Positions 1 through 11,800 of a stretch of DNA of 64,000 nt are shown in pieces. Where the stretch lies: positions 36,211,835 to 36,275,834 of the forward strand of contig CM037869.1 in NCBI GenBank assembly GCA_021292105.1, given 5' to 3'. The position numbers were made by a program, and so were the translations under genes. The stretch is from Anadara kagoshimensis. Lineage: Eukaryota; Mollusca; Bivalvia; Arcoida; Arcidae. Under the pieces are notes generated by a model. That model was given only the letters and a program-made list of their open reading frames with translations. It was not told the origin of the DNA and searched no databases. How positions within the stretch are numbered: position 1 is the first letter of the stretch; every line of letters begins with the position of its first letter.

Positions 1-181
1 CGTGTTGATATAAATTTCCAAAAGATTATTTTTGTCCTTTTATAAATAGATCTTTCCGTCAGTCTAGATTAACAAGCAAGTCAGGATTTAACCAATGTAT
101 ATTGAAATATTAAGGACGCTTGTTGAAAGTAACAGAAAGGAAAATAAAATCTTCAATAATTAGCAAATGACTAGTCCAAGT

Positions 182-630
182 AATCAGTCTTATAAACCCC
201 ATTTTAATTTTTTGGTGGGGGTTTGTGATCTGATAGCTTCCATTATTGAATTCTTGAAATTTCTGGCGAAAGCGGAAACACGCATCGATAACTTCCGGTA
301 TTTCCGTACCTTGCTTTTGCTGACAACACGTATCATTTCCTAAAATATTCTTCTACCGATCCATGCTAAACTTTTAATTATAATCCATCGATATCGGTAG
401 AAATACTAAAATTTCTGATGTCTCTGTATTTCTGACATCACAAAACATAGTATTTCTACCGATATCGATGGGTTTTAAAGAGCCAGGTAAGGAAATACTG
501 AACGTTATCGACTCGTGTTTTTATTTCTGCCGTTTTCGCCAAAAATTTCAAGAATTCCATAATAGAAGCTTTTAGACCACAAACCCCATAAAAGTAAAAA
601 AGGTAAAATGGGGGTTTATTGGGCTGATAA
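182..630. repeat. Foldback (inverted-repeat) element
   Basis: The two ends are imperfect inverted copies: the left end has ATAAACCCCATTTTA and the right end TAAAATGGGGGTTTAT. Inner arms also pair: about 227-300 against 515-575, around GAATTCTTGAAATTT and its complement, and 387-410 against 449-471, around ATCGATATCGGTAGAAATAC. No reading frame of note lies inside. It looks like a non-autonomous foldback MITE of about 450 bp. No clear target-site duplication was identified. Confidence 0.7.
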
Positions 631-1582
631 GTCGGATTACAACTGACGTACTAGGTAAATACAAGACAGACGATTTATTCTTATTTCTTTTTTATTTTTG
701 CTTACCATTTTATATACTGTTTGCATTTCCTTGAAACAAAGTCAGTCTGGCAATAAAGAGAATATTAATTTATACAACTTTAATACTGGTACCAGTCTGA
801 TGATGACAAACTATTGGATGTTACTATGTAGCAAACATGAAACTGGAAATTGTAATTTTGATAATGAGACAAATTTTAACTTCAAATGTGTGCGTATTGT
901 ATGTTGGAAACAAATAGGTCTTACCGCATATGCTCAGTAAAACAGGAAATCTGTTACATCTGGAATACATGATTTGATGGCTTCTACAATGCCATTATAG
1001 TAAGTGTCTCTACGTCCATTTACCAATAGCGTATATTTTAAGATTGTACGATGAACACAGAACTTAAATGATAATAAAGCCAGCTCCATATTATTTTGGG
1101 AAGCCTCGCATAGCAAACACGTATAAAGGTTATGTTATTGATGTGTTATTTAAGTTTATTTAAAGTTTTGATTTTTTATCTGATAATTTTTACATTAACT
1201 GTTTTTAAGATGTTGCTGATTGTTAAGCAGTTTCTGAGAATGGTATATAAAGGTATGGTAATTTTCTGAAAACAGTAGTATTTGCAAGTTTATGATACAA
1301 CAGATTTGGCAAATTTAAGTTTCAATACAAACTATTAGGGAAATAATTACACGTCTAAAAATCTGCATTACTTCGAATTTTATCAGGTGCTGATACCGGG
1401 CACATTGATAAAATAGTATTATTATTATCGATTAAAATATTTTCTTTGAGAAGATTTTTTAACATCGTGTACTTTTCCTAGATTGACACTTTCTTGTTTT
1501 TACCCAACTAACAGTTTGGTTTCTCCTAGATAAATAAATCCATATTTAATTAATATTTACTTGATAAGTAAATCAAAATCAA
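631..1582. other. Intergenic, nothing recognised
   Basis: AT-rich sequence with only short, low-quality reading frames (698-940 on +, 934-1116 on -) that resemble no known family. No RNA gene or clear repeat was recognised. Confidence 0.4.
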
Positions 1583-1842
1583 AAAAAAAATGTCCGAATC
1601 ACAATCCAGAAGCTAAGTAAAAAAAACCTTTGGAACTGACAAGTTAGGTTAGACACGTAAACTTCAGTTAGATGAGGCCGAGTGCGCCTGAAAGGAAAGC
1701 ACCTCCAGTTTAGCTAACTACATCCGTCACGTGTGCATTAAAAATGAGCAAAATAAAAATGGAACTACGGGACGTCAAATATATCCAGGACAATCCTGGA
1801 CACAGAGACATCAAATTTTTCAACAATACTGTGATGACGGCC
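1583..1842 (+). repeat. Interspersed repeat R1, near full length
   Basis: One copy of the most common dispersed family in the window (label R1). Forward orientation runs from TGTCCGAATCACAATCCAGA through CACCTCCAGTTTAGCTAACT and CAGGACAATCCTGGACACAG to AACAATACTGTGATGACGG. Other copies, in both orientations, lie at 13.6-13.9, 14.5, 16.1, 16.8, 23.5 and 49.7 kb. About 260 bp, no coding capacity, no pol III boxes seen; class unknown (MITE-like). Confidence 0.75.
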
Positions 1843-1854
1843 ATAATTGTTTTA

Positions 1855-2055
1855 AGTTTTGATACGCCTAGTCTTGCAAAATTCCTGGGTCAACAATTTA
1901 TTTGCAAGCAGTCTGCTTCATAAAGGTAACGCAGCAGTAAGCACTTACCTTTCCGATTCAACCAGCCTTACTTCTCTGACGGGAGTTCATGTGTTGAACC
2001 GATTTTTCAGTTTTCAGTTTTGTTATGGGATTTGGATCGTTGATGTGTTTTGACG
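1855..2055 (-). repeat. Degenerate R1 copy
   Basis: Reverse-orientation relic of R1, recognisable from AAGCACTTACCTTTCCG, a diverged CACTTCCCTGGTGGAAGTTC equivalent and the ATTTGGATCGTTGATGTG end. The short frame at 1859-2053 is a product of this repeat and not a gene. Confidence 0.5.
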
Positions 2056-2701
2056 AGTGGAAAAGAAGAGGCTAAAAAGGCCTGTCATGGTCAACTTCCA
2101 AATTTGACCTTATTTGCATAATTTGCTAAAATTGGGGTAATGAAAAATTTCCCGAAAAAAATATGTTGTATATATTAAATGGACAGGTATCTGAAAAAAT
2201 TTCTTGAAAAAAATCGCTACATTTTTTAAATGGCTAGGGTATCTACTTTTTATGTTTTAAATTGCAGAAAATCTGTGGAAAAATGATTGCAAAATGGCTA
2301 TTTCTGTGTTCTTGCTATTAATAGTAAGATCAGCCATTTTGGATATGTTCGCCTTGTATAAACGTTGATCTACTTAACCAAGGGACATTCCACACCAAAT
2401 TTAATCTAAATTGAACCAGTTGTTTCAGAGAAGATCAAAGTTTTTGCACGGACGCACGCTTCATCATGTCATAAGCTCAGCGGGCTATATCCAAAACTGG
2501 TTTATTTATTTCGTTTGAACGCGTTTACTGGTGAAAGTTCGCGTGTTTATCAGTATTCAAAGATATTACTTTTAGGAATGTAATTTGGACAGTGGTTAAT
2601 ATGTTTGTATTAGGTGATTAAACATATACCACACGTTTTGTAACGACACACGTCTATATTGTTTACTACATTCCTCTATACATGAGTATACTTCCTTTGA
2701 C
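2056..2701. other. Upstream region of the lectin gene
   Basis: No repeat or coding exon was recognised. A promoter or a 5' untranslated exon of the downstream lectin gene could lie here, but no TATA box or initiator can be assigned with confidence. Confidence 0.3.
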
Positions 2702-2897
2702 ATGATCCGAAATTACATGAATATGTCCCAAACCAATGGAAACAACATATCAAAAATTATTGTTGATATAAATAAATATATTATTTCTTTTTTAGCCTCT
2801 TCAAAATTATTCTGGAAAATGGTGGGAACCTTAGCAGTTGCCATTTCAATTGTAATGATAATTGGAATTTTGTTACTGCTAATAAAAGACTTTGAGG
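2702..2897 (+). CDS. Lectin gene exon 1: cytoplasmic tail and membrane anchor
   Basis: Encodes residues 1-65 and ends in phase 1 at the donor G|GTAAGA. A stretch of about 20 hydrophobic residues starts after MVGT and ends at LLLLI before KDFEG, with no signal-peptidase-like site, so it reads as a signal anchor. A polypyrimidine tract followed by AG at 2795 could be an acceptor, in which case the true first coding exon starts at 2796 and translation may start at ATG 2819. Confidence 0.65.
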
Positions 2898-5800
2898 GTA
2901 AGACTTTCCTATATTAGAATTAAAATGTCGAATATTAACCTGTAAACATAAAATTCAATATACCAACTAGTATTTCAAAAAATAAAAAAAAATCCCTAAT
3001 TTCTTTTTTGTCAGTGATCATATGCATTTTGTAAATCATTCTGTTCAAGTATATAAATTAACACATTTAAGTACAAAAATTAACACATTTTTATTCAAGA
3101 GGTAATATTTTGTATAGGCAAACAACATTGACCTCTAAGCTTGAACTTAAATATTTAAATATTAATTATTGACGAGTTCATTCAAATATAGGGACCAAGC
3201 GTGTAAACTTCGTCTTTATGATGTGAACACTCATCATGGGTAATGAGTATATTATTAACTGTTAATCTTAACACTACCCGTGTATTGAGTAGGTCGTCCC
3301 ATATGAATATTCTTAATGAAGGTTCAAACGGACAGGTCAGTGTTGTTTACCTATAATTGTTTAATTAAAGTGTGTGTTAAGATTTGATTTATCAACAACA
3401 CATACCTTATTTGATTTTGTTATTTCGTCATCATCATCATCTGCAATACTAGTACAGAAGTAACACATGTCCTAGTTACAAACCAAGTTATTTACATTTT
3501 GAAACATATGCAGTGACTGATAATGTATTCTCATTCATCGATTATATTTTGTTTGATTTTCCTTTGTTTATATCGGATCACTGCGTTGCTTGCTCCGTAA
3601 GCGAGAGGTCGTTGGTTCAAACAACGAACGGGTCTGACCCAAGAAACGAAAGTGGTTAGTGACTGTTCTTTCGTCAATCACTCGGCATTACGCATTTTAT
3701 CTGTGAAATTTACATTTGAGCAAAAACCCACACGTAATTTATGATATCAAGTATTTAAAAACTTTATTATCTAACTTTTGGAGATGTTTTGACCTGTACA
3801 TGAACGGTCTCTAGTTTGCTGACAGGACAGATGCAAACAATAAACAAGAAAGAGTAAGCTTCGACAATCAACAATTGTAAAGATAAGATATGATGTCCAT
3901 TCCCAATTTGCAATGGATATAAAGCCATGAACGAGTGTCAAGATAGACTTGGGGCTTAAATGATACTTGCCTAAGTAAACAATTGAATAATTCGAGTCAT
4001 TTTTATCTTTTACAGATATCTTTAGACGCCATCGTGAGTTATATCAAGAACTATCAGAAAAGCGACATGGTATCATATGATTTATTTTAGATTTTTTACT
4101 TAGTATACAATTTAACTGTATCATTACACAATTAAATAAAGCATAAATCAGTAAGCCAACCTAACTATGTTTGGGTGACTTAATTACACAAGATAAAAGT
4201 TTGGAAAAAACCGCACATAAGCTCAATAAGTACCACTGATATATATACATAGAGGATCTTGCATGAGTCATTGTGTAGTATTAAAAAATCTAACTATGTT
4301 GGGGTGACTTAATTACACAAGATATAAGTTGGAAATGTTATTCGTTTGGAAAAAACGTACATAAGGACAATAAGTACCACTGATATCATATATAGAGGAT
4401 CTTATTGTGTAATATCAAATCTGAATACTAGTTTAATAAATTGAAAACGAGATAAAAACAAATATTCCATTTTGTTCATTCTATAAAAGAACCAAAGTAG
4501 AAAATCACATGCCACGCCGTCTAAAATATTACGTAACGATATGTTATAATAATTGTATGACGTCATTAACCAAGTAAACATGAGCGATAAAACTGGTGTA
4601 ATATGATTTTACTACATTATTTTGTTTATAATTCGGGGTTACTGAAATAACTGAATATAAATGACAATGTATTGATGTTGTCATCTAAAACATCTAATCC
4701 CTTCTTCTAGATCGCTTACCGTGTTTTCTCCGGGGTATGAATGACAATGTATTAATAGTGTCATCTAAAACACCTTATTTCTTCTTTAGTTCGCCTGCCG
4801 TGAATGACAATGTATTGAATGTATGTCATTTATACTCCGGAGTAAACACGGCAAGCAAACTAAAATTAAGGTATTTGTCATTTAAAACACCTCATCCCTG
4901 CGCATAGTTCGCTTGCTTGTTTTTTCCGGATACTCCGTTGTCCACCGCCATCGTTTAACTGATCACCAGTATCTCGACTTTGGCGTAAACACCATTTCTT
5001 TACTTCACTGGGTGATACATTCATCTATCTTTATACAACCATGAGTCCCAATCATTTTGTTTCAACATGTTTTATTAAACTTACAAATTAGTTTTAACTA
5101 TCAAATCATTTTTCATTATAACACGACAACTTTTTTTTCAGATATTGAAAGTTTGAAGTCTCTTACAAAATCATTACATTTGAAATTGGATTATCTCAGA
5201 GAAGATGCACAAAACGGTAATATTTATGTATTATAAAGGAAATGTATCAAATGTGATTACTTGGTTTAAAAAATCAATAGCATCAACGATCTAATATATA
5301 TCAAAATCGCTTCATGTCATTCTGTATTGTTTCGATGTTCGTTAATCAAATCACATTCATTTTGTGGTGCAATTGAATTTAATAAGTATGCCTAGATGTT
5401 GATGTCAGACCATCGGGTTTTCGGTCCTTGTAGGCGATAAAGCTTGATTTGGCAAATAAAGGACCAAATGAAATCACTCATTGTAGAACCCTTTAAAATA
5501 CAGCTATGGTTTAAAATTTGACACAGGGGTGTTAAATAGACACAAACACGTGTTTATCTCAATCAGATCCCCAAACATCCCAACAGAGACCGCGGTGGCC
5601 TAATGGATAAGACGTTAGTCTTCAAATCTAGGGTCTCTCACCGCTGTGAGTTCGAGTCCCGCTCGGACCACATGTGGGAAAGTGAATTTTTCTTGTAAAA
5701 GTGAATTTTCCTTGCCCTTGGCCTTTACTGATTAGCCTGGTATCAGTATAATGGACTGGGGGAGTGGTACGCTTGTCTTCGGCGTACTGACTCTGTGAGC

Positions 5801-8800
5801 TAGCACGTTAAAGTCGCCCTGAGTGCGCGCTAGTACAAGGCAGACCATACAACACACTCGCACTTCACATTTATACACAAAAATGTTGATAGATTAATCC
5901 ATAGAGATTAATAAAATAGTTCTCGTCGCTAATAGCTGAAAAATTGCTGATGCGACGTTAAGCAACATTCAACCAACCAACCAAACATCCCAACATTCAT
6001 TCCATTAGGGTCTTGTCTTTTGTTTACCTTAAGGGCGTTGTCTTATAGTCTTCTTCTATTTTTGCAGGCTATTTAATTTGACTCATGTCATATTAGATCC
6101 ATTTATCGAACATATTCATGTATAAAACATCTTAAGTTTTACTTTGTCAAGGAGGCGAATGCAATTACATTAATTAATTCCGTTTTTAATTGTAGATAAC
6201 TGCCAACATATGTTAAAGAACACAGGTAAGTTTTGTTTCACCATAGTTATTAGTATGGTATAATTTTTTACCTGTCCGCTTGACCTTTCATTAAAATATT
6301 TATCATAGACAAAGTATATATGTGTATAGGGAACATATTGGTTACGAGTGTTAAAAATCACTTTTGTCTGTTTACGTTTTTTTTGACACAAATCAAACGT
6401 TTTTTTTTTCATTGTGTTGTTTGGGGTAGTAAAAATACAATGAGATAGACAAACAGACAATTGACAGTCAAATTCAATGCCTTTTTTTATCCAATATGTC
6501 GTCATCACAATATTGTTGATAAGTATGATGACCAACTTTTCTTTGATATATTTGACGTTTGATAGTTCAATTTTCCTTTAATTCTCAATTTGTATTTTAC
6601 ACGTGGTGGATGTAGATAGCAAGACAGATGATGCATATTCTTTCGGGATTTTTTCATTTAACTTTTAGTTGCAATTGATCTTTCTTTTATGTCTTTATGC
6701 GAACCCATGTAATTTCGTATATTAAAAGTCGTCAGGTGTTACATCGGCTATCATTTCGGTTGATATTCATTTTTCAGGGCTAACGTTTTCGCCGACACCG
6801 CTCTCGCTTCCCTGATGTCATGTGCACATGATTAACTTAACAAACCGGATCTCAGTTTTTAGTTTCCTGTTGGGATAATGATTTGAACATGGACTGTTAT
6901 ATCTGTGCCCGAGTTATAAATATAACTGGTCATGTTCATGTCGGTCTTGACAATATCTTCAGAGTGTCGAACCTATAATAAAAGAAATATGAAATCGTGT
7001 TTCAGCTGGAACAGTATTGTAAATAAACGTTGAGCATTGCAATTATTACTATGACCAGTTATATGTGATTGTATCAAGTAGAAATTGGTTGAAATCTTAA
7101 ATTGTCACAAAAATATTTTATGTCTTTCAAATGTATAAAAATTAACTTTCTGTCTTTTTACAAAATTTTACTTAAAAATTCTAACGAATACCAAAGTTAT
7201 GATGTAATTTATGACGTAGCTATTTCCGTATCATCCAATTGTAAATGCGCGCAAAACTACTTGAATTTGCAAAAATTATCGGAAATTCTAACAATATAAG
7301 GACGTTAAGTCAAGTACAATTTTCAGTCACATGCAGTATAAATATAGTATTTATTTGCTTGTTCTATAAAATATCTGTCTCCATGTTGAGCACTGTGTTG
7401 TTGATAAAGACGCACAGGTACCTGTTTTCACGGCAATGGTCTCGGTATAATGATGACGTCGTTCTTCCAACTGATACGTCACAATACTGAAAATGTTGAC
7501 GTGGAGATTTCTACTTGATACAATCACATATAATATTTTGTATATGAATATAACGCTTGACGTAAAAATAAAGTTTACAAAATCATAAAGTGAAAAATAT
7601 TTTGTTCACTATTTTTTTTAATGAAAAGTTATTTAAAATACCTTTTTAAGAAGGTAAAACATTGAAAATATATAGACCTCCAATAAGGGTTTTGGTGGTC
7701 CTGTTTGCAATTTAAAGATGGCTTAAAGATTGAATATGTCATAGGTTAAGGTCGTTTGTTTTTGGCCAGCAAGACATTTGATTTATTGTCCATTAGCGAT
7801 GTGTCCAAATTGTGTCTGTGCGACGCGCTGATGGCATTATACAGCAGGGTTCTTTATTATGTCAAGCCTACTTTGACCTCGTTTATTTTAAGTTCCCATC
7901 CGACAAAACCGTAATGCCGAGTGCTTGGAGAATGAACAATCACTTCCCACTTTTAAGTCTTGGGTCAGACCCGGCCGGGGTTCAAACCCACGACCTCCCA
8001 CTTACGTAGCAAGCACTCTATAAATGTAATAGTATAATACGTATTATTTTAGGGACTGGATTTTGTTGTTTAGATTGGACAGCTATTGAATTACAATGCT
8101 TCAAAATAAGTAGTGACAGAAGGAATTGGCCAGACGCAGAGGTAATTTGTTATAGAATAATAAAAACAGTTTTAACTGGAACATTTTCTTAATTCTTTAA
8201 AAACTTGGCATTTGTCATTTTATTAGAATAATGACATACATGTATTTCCTTTTACAGAATAATTTTATTTTAAGTGTTTGTTTTATCTAATTGGAGTATT
8301 TTGTTGAAATGTGAACATGCTATTTCTATTCTAAGAACCAAAATTTGTTATAATGATTATTATGTAAACCTATTCTACCCTGGTAAACATAGTTTTGAGG
8401 CACATTCTATTACTTAATTAGCAGGTGCTACCTTGCGATTAATATGTTATTTGATATGTGTCCATATAATAAAAAAAATAATATGATACTCTTTAAATGT
8501 TATTTGACATATATCTTATATTTTTAAAGATGTCCTCGACAAAACTGGAGTTAAATTACATTATTGATATATATTGGCTTCTAATCAGACCGACTGGTGA
8601 AACATAGTAAAAAGTGATTTGAATATATGAGTTTTAATTTGAATACATTTGTGTTGATTCATTTGAATTGTTCAAAACAATTTTTTTCACTTTCATTTCC
8701 GGATTTTCCCCTGTTGGTTATACATTAAGTACCAAACAGAAACAATAAGGTCATTGGAATTCAATCCATGAGGCATAGTAAATACAATCGTAATATTGAC

Positions 8801-11800
8801 TGTTACCAGTGATTTATTAACATGTTCTCTATTTACACAATTCGTATATCAGTTGCCTGAGAGTTGGTTTAATATATTATCGAAATTTATTGATTTTGTT
8901 ATCTTTTAGGTCGGATGCCGTCAATATGGCCACTTGGTCACTTTAGAATATGATTATATTTCACCATTTCTGAAGTCGATTATGGTTAATTCTGGCCATC
9001 AAAGTAAGTTACTAAAGTTACTAAATGCCCAGAAACAGATATCCATAATAATAGTATGTGTAACATTTTATTTTTTGAAACACTTGCAAAGGTGTTCATT
9101 TGAATAGTTTACAATTGAGAAATGATATTCTGATCATGTCTTGCATCACCTCTTGAAATACCATGAGCAGAAATGTCATTTCTTATATTTACATTTCTTT
9201 CTTTTAATCGATTTTTTGTACCTTGGTGCTATTTCTTTCATATCTAATCGCGTGAGATGGGTTTTTAGCCATGCGAAATCGGCGTATCTCACAAAACCAC
9301 GTGACCACTGTGTGGGACATGACGTAATATTGCGGAAAAATGGGTCATGACATCATTTGACTTTCAAAGGGAATCGCAATACAATTGCTTCTGTATGTTT
9401 TATTGGAGAGAGATACAGTCATATTGTAAATATTTATTTTTTAAAAAAATGAATATGAAAAATTCTTGATGAAACATAGTCATGGCTAATATTATAAACA
9501 AAATGACATACCATCTTCAGTTATGTTGGGGATATTCAGATCATCAGCAATATTAAGCGGTTTCATGGGTTATAAACATTGTAAGTTGTACAGTATAGTT
9601 TTTGAAAAAAATAAGAAAAATAGGTTTTTTCTTTAACAAAGAGTAAAGTTTTAACGTCCAGAAAGAAAATCTTCCATTAGGGAATATGACATCAAACATT
9701 GTAATACAGGGTCATGTAAAATATACAAGTAGATAAAGAGAACGAAGTGTAATTTTTCTTACTGTGCACCATTGCTTGCTGAGCACTTGTTTCTTTATTC
9801 TTATGAAGCAGAATACATGCAGAATCTTGTTAATCTGGAGATAAGACTCGCCAAATCATCCAACTCAACATACAGATATATAGATGACGTTCTGTCTCTT
9901 AAAGGTCACTGGTCACCTGTATTTTGCATTCCTATGAGTAGAATAGTCAATATTGATGTGTCTGACGGTTTCCCACGCCTTACATTTACCTGTTATACAC
10001 TTAAACCTTACCTAAACGAACTGCTAATACTCCGTAGTTTCCGACACCGCTCGTAACTTTCCGGCGACGGAATTGATGACGTACATGGTGTTAAGCTGCT
10101 GAGGAAAGACACATTACCTATATTGCATGATGGTTTTTGTGGGGTTTTGAAGGGTTTTAAAGTTTGATTTCAAGTCAAAATGATATATTTTGTAAAGTTT
10201 GGATATAATAAAATCACAATGACCGATGAACATGTTTTTTTCCACAAATTTCAGAACAAATTAAAGCCAGATTTACACAAGTCCTTTATGCAGCTTTTTA
10301 TATTAATTGTTTTGAATGTATTCAGATTAAACATTAAGAGATAAGTCAGGGAAATAAGAGCGGTATAATCATTGAAGACAATTCAAATTATTATGAATGA
10401 ATTCATTCAAATATATAGATTTTAAACAATTTTATTTTTTAAAATTAATTTAATTCCGTTATTCAATTAGTTCACTAATTTACACGTTCAAACAGAGACG
10501 TATGTCTTGTTCAAATTAACTAATCTAATTGAACTTTAATTTATTCGATTTTCAGAATTCATCAAAAATAAATAACATTTACCGGGTATATCAGAAAGAT
10601 AAACGTACGTGTCAATGTTGCATATTGCATTCTTCCCAATGTAGCATATTATTCTTTAAATTACTAGTATGTGAGGGGTGTAAATCACATTTTGAACGAT
10701 AATAATTTATTGTGAATAAATGAAAGAAAGTTTCACTCGAGTTTTGAGTCCTTAGTTAGTCGAACATAATCCCACTGATATCACATTTTGATGACGTTCT
10801 TTTCATCCCATTGAAATTAAGCGTAAAAAGTTATTATATGAAAATTTTTATTTTTTTATTTATATTTTATCATGGGAACAGTAATGATGATGATGACGAC
10901 GATGATGATGATGATTATAATTATTATAAGTAATTATTAAACGTACTGCAAATAAGGAATAGGAAGCTATTGAATTGAAACTGTTTTCATATTTAAGTAA
11001 TACTGGGATGAAATATTTTATTTAATAGACAATAAGAAATTATTTTGATATTTTCGTTGTATAAAAAACTACAGGTCTTGGATCCAGATTCTATCCGAAA
11101 ACGTGGTTTTTGTTATTCATTACATGGGTAAATAATAATAAATCTTTGATTTTAATCTAAAAAGGAATTAAAAATTGGACAATTTCTAAAACAAATACGA
11201 ATTAAAATCAATTTGAGGTCATAATATAGCTGTACTAGAGAGAAGAAAAGTTTTTTTTAATTAAAAAAAAAATTGGGGGTCTTTTTATTATTCCTTATGA
11301 TAAAAAAAGATAAAATAAATAAATAAAATTAATTAATTGATTTATTAATCAGAGATATGTAAAGATAATTAAATGATATTAAATATTAATAAAAATTAAT
11401 ATGAACAATATTTTAAATAAAAAACGGAAATTTGGGTCCTTTTATTATTTGTTGTGATAAATAAATAAATAAATAATTCAAAGAGATATGTAAAGATAAT
11501 TAAATGATTTTAAATAATAATAAAAATTAATATGAACAATATTTTAAATAAAAAAACGGAAATTTGGGTTCTGTTATTATCTGTTGGGATAAATAAATAA
11601 ATAATTCAAAGAGATATGTAAAGATGATTAAAATGATATTAAATATTAATGAAAATTAATATGAACAATATTTTAAATAAAAAACGGAAATTTGGGTTCT
11701 TTTATTATTTGTTGTGATAAATAAATAAATAAATAATTCAAAGAGATATGTAAAGATGATTAAAATGATAGTAAATATTAATGAAAATATGAACAATATT

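Noticed and set aside
6170..6535. 121-residue protein on the minus strand
   Set aside because: No family motifs, overlaps lectin exon 4 on the other strand and a degenerate R1 copy; composition is that of random AT-rich DNA.
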